Below are positions 1 to 8,156 of a DNA stretch of 26,331 nucleotides, piece by piece; the stretch's first letter is position 1, and the number at the start of each line of letters is the position of its first letter. The notes beneath the pieces were generated by a model, which was given only the letters and a program-made list of their open reading frames with translations, ran no database searches and was not told the origin of the DNA. The position numbers and the translations under genes were made by a program. This DNA is from Acidobacteriaceae bacterium (GTDB taxonomy: Bacteria > Acidobacteriota > Terriglobia > Terriglobales > SbA1), in NCBI GenBank assembly GCA_003136335.1, contig PLEA01000286.1:1-26331 (forward strand), read 5' to 3'.

Positions 1-2
1 TC

Positions 3-2195
3 ACGGAGAAAGCAAAGACCGGCAAGATCGACCCGGTGCTGGGACGCGACTTTGAAATTCGCCAGGTGGTCGACATTCTGATGAGACGCCGTCAGAACAA
101 CCCGATTCTCACCGGAGAGGCAGGAGTGGGAAAAACGGCGGTCGTGGAAGGCTTCGCCATACGCGTAGCCCAAGGGGATGTGCCGCCGCCGTTGCGTAAC
201 GTTACGGTGCGGACGCTGGACCTGGCGCTGCTGCAGGCGGGAGCGGGCATCAAGGGTGAATTTGAGAATCGGTTGAAAGGCCTGATTGAGGAAGTGAAGG
301 CCTCGCCGCTGCCCATCATTTTATTCATCGACGAAGCTCACACCATGATTGGGGCCGGCGGGCAAGCGGGGCAAGGAGATGCCGCGAACCTTCTGAAGCC
401 GGCTTTGGCGCGCGGCGAGTTACGCACCATCGCTGCGACGACTTGGTCCGAATATAAGAAATATTTTGAAAAGGATCCGGCACTGGCCCGCCGTTTCCAG
501 GTAGTGAAGGTGGAGGAGCCCATAGAGCCGCAGTGCATGACCATGCTGCGTGGGATCGTCCCATCACTGGAGAAGCACCATAAAGTTCGCATCCTGGATG
601 AGGGCTTAACGGCTGCGGTGCATCTTTCGCACCGCTATCTTGCGGGGCGGCAGTTGCCCGACAAAGCCGTCAGCGTGCTCGATACCGCTTGTGCCCGGCT
701 GGCGCTGGGACAGAGCGCGACTCCATCTGCCATTGAAGACAGTGTCCGCCAGATCGACGATCTTGCCGTTCAGCAAAGAATTTTGGAACGCGAATCTGCG
801 GTGGGCACAGACCATCGCGAGAGGCTCGAAGAGATCGCCACCAAGAGCAGAGAAATCGAATCCCGACTGGGCCGGTTACGCACGCGTTTTGAAAAAGAGC
901 GCGACCTGGTGACGACGATTCGAGACTTGCGTTCCCAACTGGAGGGAGCAGCGGCTTCGCGAAATGGGAATGCGGGCGCGCAAAACAGCTCGGAAATACC
1001 GGGAGTCGCTGCCGATGCGGGCGCACCTGCCGCAGTCGCCTCCGCTCCGGCCGCCGCGGCGTCGTCGGCTACAGCCGTCGCAGTCGAAGAAGCCCCCAAG
1101 ACGCTGGATGTGACTGCCGTGCGCGTCCAACTCGCGCAGGCCGAGGCAGAGCTGGCGGCGCTGCAGGGCGAAACCCCAATGATCCGCGTCGCCGTGGATG
1201 CCCAGATTATCGGCGAGGTGATTTCCGCCTGGACCGGAATCCCGGTCGGGAAAATGATGAAGGACGAAATTTCCACCGTCCTTTCTCTGCCGTCATTTCT
1301 GGGCCAGCGCGTGATTGGACAGATCCACGCACTGGAAATCATCAGCCAGCGAATTTCCACATCGCGTGCGCGTCTGGATGATCCCAACAAACCCATCGGC
1401 GTTTTCATGTTGGTAGGGCCCAGCGGTGTGGGCAAGACGGAAACCGCGCTCGCGCTCGCGGATCTTCTTTACGGCGGGGAACGCAACCTGATTACGATCA
1501 ACATGTCGGAGTTCCAGGAAGCGCACACCGTATCCACGTTGAAGGGCTCGCCTCCGGGCTATGTTGGTTACGGCGAAGGCGGCGTGCTGACGGAAGCAGT
1601 CCGGCGCAGGCCCTATTCGGTTGTGCTGCTCGACGAAGTCGAGAAAGCACATCCCGATGTGCTGGAACTTTTCTACCAGGTATTCGACAAGGGAACGATG
1701 GAAGACGGCGAAGGTCGCGAGATCAACTTCAAGAACACCATCATCATCCTCACCACCAACGCGGGTACCGACACCATGGCGAAGCTGTGTGCTGATCCCG
1801 AGACCATGCCGAGTCCGGAGGGTTTGGTGAAGGCGCTGAAACCGGAACTCAACAAGATCTTCAAGCCCGCTTTTCTCGGACGAATGGTCATCATCCCGTA
1901 CCTGCCTATTCGCGACGAGAATATGAAGCAAATCATCAAGCTGAAGCTGGGCAAGATCCAGCGCCGCATCCAGGAAAATCACAAGATCGAACTCCTTTAC
2001 GACACCGCTGTGGTCGACGAAGTGGCGCGGCGGTGCACCGAGGTGGAGAGTGGCGCTCGTAACGTGGATAACATTTTGACCAACACCATGCTGCCTGAAA
2101 TATCGCGACAATTGTTGGGGCGCATGGCCGCGAATGAACCCATGGAGCGGATTCACGTGGGCATTGGCACGGATGGGGCATTCGTATATCAGTAG
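3..2195 (+). CDS. tssH: T6SS sheath-disassembly ATPase ClpV/TssH, 5' partial
   Basis: AAA+ unfoldase that recycles contracted TssB/TssC sheaths of the type VI secretion system in the cytoplasm. The reading frame is open from base 3, and the GTG at 36 is an internal Val of the ClpB/ClpV-typical stretch KIDPVLGRD, so the N-terminal domain lies upstream of the window. Counting from 36, NBD1 has Walker A GEAGVGKT (27-34) and Walker B ILFIDEAH. A middle coiled coil follows, then WTGIPVGKM and NBD2 with Walker A GPSGVGKT (about 461-468), NMSEFQEAHTVS, PPGYVGYGEGG and Walker B VVLLDEVEKAH. The FQEAHTVS..LKGSPPGYVGYGEGGVLTEAVRRRPYS region is the ClpV rather than ClpB version as I recall the families. 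An Ala/Pro-rich stretch of about 50 residues (about 305-356) interrupts the middle domain. tssI follows 77 bp downstream. Confidence 0.93.
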   Translation, partial: TEKAKTGKIDPVLGRDFEIRQVVDILMRRRQNNPILTGEAGVGKTAVVEGFAIRVAQGDVPPPLRNVTVRTLDLALLQAGAGIKGEFENRLKGLIEEVKASPLPIILFIDEAHTMIGAGGQAGQGDAANLLKPALARGELRTIAATTWSEYKKYFEKDPALARRFQVVKVEEPIEPQCMTMLRGIVPSLEKHHKVRILDEGLTAAVHLSHRYLAGRQLPDKAVSVLDTACARLALGQSATPSAIEDSVRQIDDLAVQQRILERESAVGTDHRERLEEIATKSREIESRLGRLRTRFEKERDLVTTIRDLRSQLEGAAASRNGNAGAQNSSEIPGVAADAGAPAAVASAPAAAASSATAVAVEEAPKTLDVTAVRVQLAQAEAELAALQGETPMIRVAVDAQIIGEVISAWTGIPVGKMMKDEISTVLSLPSFLGQRVIGQIHALEIISQRISTSRARLDDPNKPIGVFMLVGPSGVGKTETALALADLLYGGERNLITINMSEFQEAHTVSTLKGSPPGYVGYGEGGVLTEAVRRRPYSVVLLDEVEKAHPDVLELFYQVFDKGTMEDGEGREINFKNTIIILTTNAGTDTMAKLCADPETMPSPEGLVKALKPELNKIFKPAFLGRMVIIPYLPIRDENMKQIIKLKLGKIQRRIQENHKIELLYDTAVVDEVARRCTEVESGARNVDNILTNTMLPEISRQLLGRMAANEPMERIHVGIGTDGAFVYQ

Positions 2196-2272
2196 GGCCA
2201 CGCGACCGCGAAAGGCTGATGCCGTGCGGGCCGCCATCTTGCGCGGCGTAAGAACGAGGGAAGGACAGGTAC

Positions 2273-4360
2273 GTGCCAGACTACACTCAAGATCACCGGC
2301 TGATCGCGGTGGACACTCCGCTGGGGAAGGATGTGCTTCTGCTGCAGGAGTTGACGGGGTACGAAGGAATCTCGCGTCTGTTCAGTTACGAACTGAATCT
2401 TCTGGCCTTCGAGAACGATGCCATTGCCTTTGAGGATATTGTCGGCCAAAAAGTTTCGATTACTCTTCATCTTCCTGACGGCACGCCGCGTTACATCGGC
2501 GGCTACGTGAGCCGTTTTACACAGGGGGAAACGGACGAGCGGTTATTCACGCACTATCAGGCCCAGGTAGTGCCTTGGCTGTGGTTTCTGACTCGTCAGG
2601 CCGACTGCCGCATTTTCCAGAACCTTGCAGTACCCGACATCATCAGTCAGGTGTTCAATCTCTTCGACTTCAAGGATTTTCGGCTCAGTCTCAAGGGCAG
2701 TTATCCTCAGCTCGAATATTGCGTGCAGTATCGCGAGACTTCGTTCAACTTCGTCTCGCGGCTGATGGAAGAGTTCGGGATCTTCTACTATTTCGACCAT
2801 TCGACGCAGGGAAAGCACACCCTGGTGCTGGCCGATCAGTCCAGCACACTTCCGGCCTGCCCCAGTTCACCCGTGAGCTATGACACTAAGGTCGGAGGCC
2901 TCGAAGACCCCGAGGTGCTCGACAACTGGCACGTAGGACAGGAAGTCCGAACCGGCAAGTACACCGTAACCGACTACAATTTCACAACTCCGTCCACCAG
3001 TTTGCTGGCCAACGATCCGACTGTCGTGGATCTCGCGGCCAGTCAACCCTTGGAATTGTTTGATTATCCCGGACTGCACAGCACCAAAGATCAGGGCGAC
3101 GCGGTGGCCAAGGTGCGCATGCAGGAAGAGGAAGCCGCCTATATGGTCGTGTCGGGTGCGGGCAACTGCCGCGGACTCATGTCCGGCTACTCGTTTGAAT
3201 TGAAGAATCACTATCGTGCAAATCAGAACACGAATCACGTGGTCACCGAGGTTCGCCACTTCGCCTCGGCGGGACAGAGTTATACGACCGCCGGCTCGCA
3301 GGCTGGAGAGAGCTACTCCAACCACCTGACGTGTATTCCAGCCGCGGTCACTTATCGTCCTGCGCGGGTGACGCCGAAGCCCTTCGTGCAGGGTCCTCAG
3401 CCCGCCTTGGTGGTGGGCAAATCGGGCGAGGAAATCTGGGTGGATAAATACGGCCGGGTCATCGTGCAATTTTATTGGGACCGGCTCGGGAAGAAGAACG
3501 AGAACAGTTCCTGCTGGATTCGCACCTCTCAACCTTGGGCCGGTGGAAACTGGGGAGCGATGTGGATTCCGCGCATCGGTCAGGAAGTGCTGGTGAGTTT
3601 TCTGGAAGGTGATCCCGACCGGCCGGTGATCACGGGCCGAGTCTATAACGCCGACCAAATGCCACCTTACACCCTGCCCGATTACCAGACACGGAGCACT
3701 TTCATGTCGCACAGTTCCAAGGGCGGCGGCGCGTCCAACTATAACGAACTCCGTTTTGAAGATCTGAAAGGCAAGGAACAGATCTTCATGAATGCGGAAA
3801 TGGATATGGATCTGCGCGTCGAAAAAGACTCGCGGGAATTCATCGGAGCCAACCGCCATCTCATTGTGACCACGAACCAGCAGGAGCAGATCCAGGCTGA
3901 CAAACACTTGCATGTGCAGGGAAACCATTTCGAGAAGATCGACAGCAACATGTCGTTGCAAGTCGGCGGAAATCAGATGGAAAGTGTGACAGGCAACAAG
4001 TCCCTGGCGGTGACTGGCAATCAAAGCGAGAGCGTAACCGGCAACGTCTCTCTAGCGGTCACCGGAAATAAGGACGAAACCTCCATGGCCTATGCCATGA
4101 AAACCAACACGACCATTCATCTCAACGCAGGGGCAGTCGCAGTGATTGAAGCCGCGGCGGGCCTCACACTTAAAGTGGGCGGAAGCACCATCGACATGAA
4201 CCCCGCGGGCGTATTCATCACCGGGACCATGGTATTCATCAACAGCGGTGCCGCTTCCGTAAGCGCTCCGGACGCAAGTCCCCAATCGCCCGATTCGCCA
4301 ACCGCCCCCAAGGATCCCGATACGGCCGACGATGGCAGCAAGGGAACGAAGCTGAATTAA
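2273..4360 (+). CDS. tssI: T6SS spike protein VgrG/TssI
   Basis: Trimeric spike at the tip of the Hcp tube, which punctures target cells and carries effectors. It is 695 aa with the standard architecture: gp27-like N-terminal part (about 1-360, with YRETSFNFVSRLMEEFGIFYYF), gp5 OB-fold (about 365-470, with KYGRVIVQFYWDR and WIPRIGQEVLVSFLEGDPDRP), then a repetitive beta-helix needle (about 500-660) with VTGNxSLAVTGNxxESVTGN repeats. It ends in GVFITGTMVFINSG and a disordered Pro/Asp/Ser tail. The tail is too short to be an effector domain, so cargo is probably bound through separate PAAR-like proteins, and one is encoded nearby. The start is GTG at 2273 with AGGACAGG just upstream. The neighbours tssH and tssK support the call. 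Confidence 0.95.
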   Translation: MPDYTQDHRLIAVDTPLGKDVLLLQELTGYEGISRLFSYELNLLAFENDAIAFEDIVGQKVSITLHLPDGTPRYIGGYVSRFTQGETDERLFTHYQAQVVPWLWFLTRQADCRIFQNLAVPDIISQVFNLFDFKDFRLSLKGSYPQLEYCVQYRETSFNFVSRLMEEFGIFYYFDHSTQGKHTLVLADQSSTLPACPSSPVSYDTKVGGLEDPEVLDNWHVGQEVRTGKYTVTDYNFTTPSTSLLANDPTVVDLAASQPLELFDYPGLHSTKDQGDAVAKVRMQEEEAAYMVVSGAGNCRGLMSGYSFELKNHYRANQNTNHVVTEVRHFASAGQSYTTAGSQAGESYSNHLTCIPAAVTYRPARVTPKPFVQGPQPALVVGKSGEEIWVDKYGRVIVQFYWDRLGKKNENSSCWIRTSQPWAGGNWGAMWIPRIGQEVLVSFLEGDPDRPVITGRVYNADQMPPYTLPDYQTRSTFMSHSSKGGGASNYNELRFEDLKGKEQIFMNAEMDMDLRVEKDSREFIGANRHLIVTTNQQEQIQADKHLHVQGNHFEKIDSNMSLQVGGNQMESVTGNKSLAVTGNQSESVTGNVSLAVTGNKDETSMAYAMKTNTTIHLNAGAVAVIEAAAGLTLKVGGSTIDMNPAGVFITGTMVFINSGAASVSAPDASPQSPDSPTAPKDPDTADDGSKGTKLN

Positions 4361-4450
4361 TAGCCATTCTCAGGATCGGAATGTATGAAGATTCGCTGCC
4401 AGACTTCTCAATTCTCATTTTCGGGTCGAAGTCATAACCATAGGTCCTTT

Positions 4451-5185
4451 ATGCTCCGAAAACTGCTCATGATTGGCCTGGTCGTGATCTCTTCTCCGGT
4501 AGTGCGATCACAATCTGCGGCGCCAAAAGCGGCTCGTAAGCAGGGTTATACCGTGCAGTACAGCCCGCGGCTGAACCTGTCTTCGGCGTCGGAGATCGAC
4601 CAGCGCCTGCAGGCTCCCTTCACGGAAGGGACTGCGCATCCCGCTGGAGTGGACAATTGCACCCAGCTACTCGACAAGTGCGGATACGCTTTACAAGAGG
4701 GTTGTGGTAGCCAATCTTCGTCCGCTTCGGACAGAGACGCCCAGGCCCAGAAATCGAGCCTAGTGGACTGCCTCATTCTCCGGGAAATGCAGCACGCCAC
4801 CCCCTCGACTACCTCTCATGTGGCGGAGCTGAACTGGGACGAACATATCCTGCCGCTTCTTCCCCCGCAGCTTGCCATCAATGTCTCAGCTGAGTCGCTC
4901 GGCAAGGCTAAGGCAGCCGCGACCCGTGGCGAGAGCTGGCCTGACTTTGACAAGAGCGCAGCCGCCAGCGGGGACGGACCGGATCAGATCGTGGTGCAAG
5001 GGGACGGGTTCGTGGAGCGGGTGATTCTTTGGGGCCGCGGTGATTTTAACGGTGACGGCATTCAGGACTTGCTGGTTCAGTCGCTCGATACCTTAACGGG
5101 AGGTACTTACCGCAACACTCGGCTCTTCATTCTCACGCGAAAAACCCCTCGCGGCAAACTCGCAGTAGTCCGGGTGCTGCTCTGA
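4451..5185 (+). CDS. exported Cys-containing protein; candidate immunity protein to the adjacent muramidase
   Basis: 244 aa, no family recognised. I prefer ATG 4451 to the upstream in-frame ATG 4385 because it begins directly with a signal peptide (MLRKLLMIGLVVISS, cleavage near VRSQSAA); AGG lies a few bases upstream. The mature protein has four Cys (DNC, DKC, EGC, VDC), which could form disulfides in the periplasm, and a C-terminal segment with DFNGDGIQDLLV, an Asp/Asn-rich Ca-loop-like motif as in FG-GAP/VCBS proteins. It lies 24 or 90 bp after vgrG, depending on the start. Its stop is 13 bp from the stop of the convergent lysozyme gene. A periplasmic protein beside a peptidoglycan-cleaving T6SS effector fits an immunity role, but this rests on context only. 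It could instead be an unrelated envelope protein. Confidence 0.6.
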   Translation: MLRKLLMIGLVVISSPVVRSQSAAPKAARKQGYTVQYSPRLNLSSASEIDQRLQAPFTEGTAHPAGVDNCTQLLDKCGYALQEGCGSQSSSASDRDAQAQKSSLVDCLILREMQHATPSTTSHVAELNWDEHILPLLPPQLAINVSAESLGKAKAAATRGESWPDFDKSAAASGDGPDQIVVQGDGFVERVILWGRGDFNGDGIQDLLVQSLDTLTGGTYRNTRLFILTRKTPRGKLAVVRVLL

Positions 5186-5198
5186 TCACTTGGCCACT

Positions 5199-5816
5199 TT
5201 ATGGTGCGGGTGATGCGGCTTTTGGGGCCGCAGCTGCGCCCGCCGCTGCTTTCTCGAACTGTGCCTTGGTCCAGTCATTACGCGCATCGCCGATTCCGCC
5301 GCGTTGGCACTGTTTCGCCGTCGTTGCCCAATCCTTATCCTTGACGACTTTGCAGAAGGTGGGAAACTTCGAGGTGAGCCCGCTGATTCCAAGATTGTAT
5401 GCCATGTCGAAGAGCGCGGCGCAGGCTTCCGTCGGGTAGGAATTGAAATCGGGAAAGCTGGCGGTAAGGCTAACCGTGAACTGAAATACCTCTGCGGTCA
5501 CTGTCGCGTCGATCACACTTTGCGGAAGATCGAGCTTGGTAAACTGCCGGTAGTAGGTGGCGAGTTTTCCAGCAGTTTGCTTCTTCACGTTATCGAAGTC
5601 CGCTTTAATTTCATCAGCCGTTGCGGCGCCGGGAAGCACCGGCGGTTTAGCGGTTGCGTCCGCTCGCCGGACAAACGCGAATTTTTGCGCCGCCGCCGCA
5701 TTCGGCAGCATCTCCCCAACTCCCACCGTAACATTGCCTGTGGTGTCGAGATACATGTAGGAATAATTTCCCTCGAACTCCTTCAACTTAGGCAGATAGC
5801 TTGGAGTATCAAGCAT
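5199..5816 (-). CDS. GH24-type phage-lysozyme-like muramidase, probable T6SS effector
   Basis: 205 aa. It probably cleaves the glycan strands of peptidoglycan. The N-terminus (LKEFEG...YLDTTGNVTVGVGE) aligns with the T4-lysozyme active site: Glu15, Asp24 and Thr30 keep the E-x8-D-x5-T spacing of T4 lysozyme (E11, D20, T26). The C-terminal part (ALFDMAYNLGISGLTSKFP, then CKVVKDKDWATTAKQC) is the usual GH24 helical end. An inserted segment of about 60 residues lies between them, and the tail is Ala/Pro-rich. There is no signal peptide or holin partner, so export must use another route. The PAAR-like gene 103 bp upstream on the same strand and the flanking tss genes point to T6SS delivery. GAGG lies about 10 bases before the ATG. 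The gene converges with the exported protein at 4451-5185. Confidence 0.85.
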   Translation of the reverse strand: MLDTPSYLPKLKEFEGNYSYMYLDTTGNVTVGVGEMLPNAAAAQKFAFVRRADATAKPPVLPGAATADEIKADFDNVKKQTAGKLATYYRQFTKLDLPQSVIDATVTAEVFQFTVSLTASFPDFNSYPTEACAALFDMAYNLGISGLTSKFPTFCKVVKDKDWATTAKQCQRGGIGDARNDWTKAQFEKAAAGAAAAPKAASPAP

Positions 5817-5919
5817 AACTTCAAACCTCGGAGGAAGATATCACAGGCTCAGATGACCGTTCGCTGGACCCGGTCGTGTAGCCAATCGAAGTCTGTCAGC
5901 GCGTGAGATACGAGGCAGC

Positions 5920-6309
5920 TTACGGCACCATCACCGTGAGCTCTCCCGGCGTCACAAAGCTGATGACGCCGGCCCACATGCACATGTTCGTCGAAGTATT
6001 GTCGAGCGTGGGCATGTTGCCGAGCATTACCGTCGGAGCTCCTGGAACCCAAGGGGCGACGGTAGCGGGAATGCAGGGCATGGGAGTAAGAACGCCCATG
6101 GCGGCTACGGTCGCGGCGGCAACCATCGGATTCGCCGGCGACATGCACATGCCAAACGGCATGATATTCACCATGGGAATGTAGTCCATGATGTTGGCGT
6201 CAGGAACTTCGTCGGTCATGACGCGGTTGGTAGGGAGGACCACGAGCGAACTCGGAGCCATCCCCATGGTGCACATCATGCTCGCTCCCATGCAAACTTG
6301 CATCGGCAT
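5920..6309 (-). CDS. PAAR-like (DUF4280-type) T6SS spike-tip protein
   Basis: 129 aa. By family knowledge it is a tip cap that sharpens the VgrG needle and recruits effectors. The protein runs MPMQVCMGASMMC, then SSLVVLPTNRV, MVNIMPFGMC, AAMGVLTPMPC, PWVPGAPTVM and NMCMWAGVI, which is the DUF4280 pattern I remember. Cys recurs at the ends of these modules (five in total) and may bind metal, as His/Cys do in PAAR domains. It is very Met-rich (about 21 Met). I chose ATG at 6309 rather than 6342 because GGGAG sits 7 bases upstream of 6309 and nothing comparable precedes 6342. It lies between the metallopeptidase and muramidase genes in the same orientation, so it may serve as adaptor for one or both. 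Confidence 0.82.
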   Translation of the reverse strand: MPMQVCMGASMMCTMGMAPSSLVVLPTNRVMTDEVPDANIMDYIPMVNIMPFGMCMSPANPMVAAATVAAMGVLTPMPCIPATVAPWVPGAPTVMLGNMPTLDNTSTNMCMWAGVISFVTPGELTVMVP

Positions 6310-6425
6310 ATGCGAACTCCCAGCCAGTTGGCTGCAGGGCATTCTAGCAAAGCGGGAAAGGAATGCAACTGCGGTGAAATTTCCGTCACTATTGAAGTTC
6401 TGGCCGGAAGCCTTTTGGAAGCGCG

Positions 6426-7244
6426 CTATGCCCCGTGATTAGAATCCGGCGGAAAATCTCCCAGCCCCTCAGTATCGAAGTGGTCCCTGGGGTCTTGGCG
6501 CTCGACAAAGAATTCGAAATTATCTGCATTGTTGAGGGCCTTTTTCTGGCTCTGCATGCTCAGCCTTTCCGCCCGGGCATACCCGTACATCGTCACCTTT
6601 TTGTCGCCACGCTTTTCTACGCGCATGCCAAGGAATGCTGATTCCACGTCGTCCGTCTGGGCGACGGTGAAGAAGTGGGAGACTTCATGGATCAGGGTTC
6701 CCGCCCGAGTTGTGTCGTCGGAAGTGGCGAATTCCGGACCGAGGTGCACAGTCATTTCATATTTGCCGCCCCGATTGTCGGGATTCACGTATGCGAACTC
6801 CCGATTGTACTCATCGAGCGCGTCCCGGTATTGGGCGGCCGTCAAGCCCGCTTTTTGGGGCGGGCGATCCGGGAGGAAATTATTGACTCTGAGGGCCTTC
6901 AGCTTCGCGATGGCCTTGACGATTCGCCGCCGTACCAAGTCCCGAGCCCGCGTTTCGTCGGTGCCGAACCATGTGAGGAAGCTCTCTTGGGTATCTTCGT
7001 CCCACAAATCGAGGTCCTGCAGTCTTTGCTCGAGCAGTTCGATGGCTTTCTTTTGCGCGTCAAGGATCGCCTGCTTTCCATCTGATGCGGATAACCCAGG
7101 CACGCGTGCAATGACGGACGACTTGAAGAGGGTCACGCCCTTGGAATGCCCGGGGGCGGGCATGCATATTCGTGCATTTGTCCCGGCATCAATGTCAGGA
7201 TATTTGCTGCCACAAGTCGGACCGGAGATGCTGGAAGCGCACAT
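6426..7244 (-). CDS. M35/aspzincin-like zinc metallopeptidase, candidate T6SS effector
   Basis: 272 aa. It shows GTLIHEVSHF, giving the HExxH zinc site (His186, Glu187, His190), and an Asp (Asp199) nine residues after the second His, the position of the third ligand in aspzincins such as fungal Lys-specific endopeptidases. It also has NNADNFEFFVE (238-248), like the conserved NNADNxxxF segment of that family. The N-terminal 50 residues have three Cys and no signal peptide, and residues 55-150 look helical and charged. It is first in the minus-strand cargo block, 116 bp before the PAAR-like gene. By inference it is a protease delivered by the T6SS, though a housekeeping or toxin protease is possible. 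The start at 7244 is plausible (GGGA about 8 bases upstream), but Met28 cannot be excluded. Confidence 0.72.
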   Translation of the reverse strand: MCASSISGPTCGSKYPDIDAGTNARICMPAPGHSKGVTLFKSSVIARVPGLSASDGKQAILDAQKKAIELLEQRLQDLDLWDEDTQESFLTWFGTDETRARDLVRRRIVKAIAKLKALRVNNFLPDRPPQKAGLTAAQYRDALDEYNREFAYVNPDNRGGKYEMTVHLGPEFATSDDTTRAGTLIHEVSHFFTVAQTDDVESAFLGMRVEKRGDKKVTMYGYARAERLSMQSQKKALNNADNFEFFVERQDPRDHFDTEGLGDFPPDSNHGA

Positions 7245-7602
7245 GATCTAATCCCGTGCTTGCGACGATTGGGTCAGTTCGGCGTGAGCGTATTCGTGCG
7301 ACGCAAGTCGCCCTCTGCGGATGCCGGATCGCATACATGGTTAGGAAGCTGCTCCTAAACTGATTTGGCATCCAATCAGGCGGAATTGTACACCGATTCG
7401 GCTGTTTCCGGGCCGTCTAATTCGCACCGTCGAGCAAGAAATCCAGTTGCTTATGGATAGTAGTAAATGCTCGGTGCAGCCGTCGGTGGGTATCCCTACC
7501 GTTAACTCAGGAAAAGACCTTAGTAACCTTGCTGTTAGCTCCGGCATCTTACACTATTAATGAAGAGATACACAGAAGGTGCGCCTTCTTAAGGGGTGCG
7601 AC
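7245..7602. other. divergent intergenic region
   Basis: 358 bp between the divergent metallopeptidase and small-protein genes, so it should hold promoters for both directions. I saw no convincing -35/-10 pair; the stretch around 7529-7558 is only a weak plus-strand match (TTGCTG followed 17 bases later by CACTAT). It is more AT-rich than its surroundings. No ORF here has a codon pattern or motif I would defend. Confidence 0.4.
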
Positions 7603-7959
7603 ATGGCTAAAACCAAGTTGACTTCAGGGATGTGGAGAATCGATCCGCAGAAGTGGTCGCGTGTGATTGATCGCTGTGGACAGCCAGTGGCGTCCGTGGA
7701 AGCGGACGCGGATTCCAATGCCAATGCCAGCCTCATTGCGGCTGCGCCGGACATGTTCGAGCTGCTGGAGGCACTGGAGAGCGACGTCTCCATTCCGGAG
7801 GTTGTGCAGGAGGAGATTCAACTGGTTCTACGGCGCGCCCGCGGCGATTTTGGTCTGGCGGTTTTTTCCCGAGGTGTGGGCCGACACTTGCGCTCCAGAA
7901 CCCAGGATTGGCTGAAGTTTATGGAAGGCCTGTGGAAGTCTGACGGCGCCGCGGAATAA
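7603..7959 (+). CDS. small protein of unknown function with a phage-type helix motif
   Basis: 118 aa from ATG 7603, chosen over GTG 7579 because AAGGGG lies 6 bases upstream. There is no signal peptide or membrane segment. The central NASLIAAAPDMFELLEALE resembles a short motif (NARLIAAAPELLEALE) that I remember from small phage and prophage proteins of unknown function. The C-terminal half is helical and charged (EEIQLVLRRARGDFG, RTQDWLKFMEGLW). It is divergent from the cargo block and precedes tssK by about 200 bp. It could be an adaptor, a regulator, an immunity factor for the metallopeptidase or an unrelated gene; the sequence does not decide. Confidence 0.6.
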   Translation: MAKTKLTSGMWRIDPQKWSRVIDRCGQPVASVEADADSNANASLIAAAPDMFELLEALESDVSIPEVVQEEIQLVLRRARGDFGLAVFSRGVGRHLRSRTQDWLKFMEGLWKSDGAAE

Positions 7960-8059
7960 CCGGGTCTTGCCCGATCGAGCCGCTTCTGGTCCGATCGTTT
8001 TGCTGCTCTATAACCGACTCACTGCTCCCCTCCCGCTACTTCCCGCCTTGATTTGCCCT

Positions 8060-8088
8060 TTGCTTCCTGGCCCAGGAATTGTTATTGT
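8060..8088 (+). promoter_or_regulatory. candidate sigma70-type promoter upstream of tssK
   Basis: TTGCTT (8060-8065) and TATTGT (8083-8088) are separated by 17 bases. They lie about 70 bp before the tssK ATG. The match is moderate and found by eye only. Confidence 0.33.
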
Positions 8089-8156
8089 GGGCAGCCGTGT
8101 TGAAATCGGCCTGAGATGCATTTCAGCCGTACGTCGGCGGCTCGCGCCACCATCCC

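Noticed and set aside
1293..2237. 314-codon minus-strand ORF opposite tssH
   Set aside because: It lies antisense to a strongly conserved ATPase domain, has no recognisable motif and is explained by GC-biased third positions.
2867..4024. 385-codon minus-strand ORF opposite vgrG
   Set aside because: It is antisense to conserved VgrG domains, is His/Arg-rich and shows no domain.
5304..5906. 200-codon plus-strand ORF opposite the lysozyme gene
   Set aside because: The minus strand encodes an intact GH24 active site; this is its shadow.
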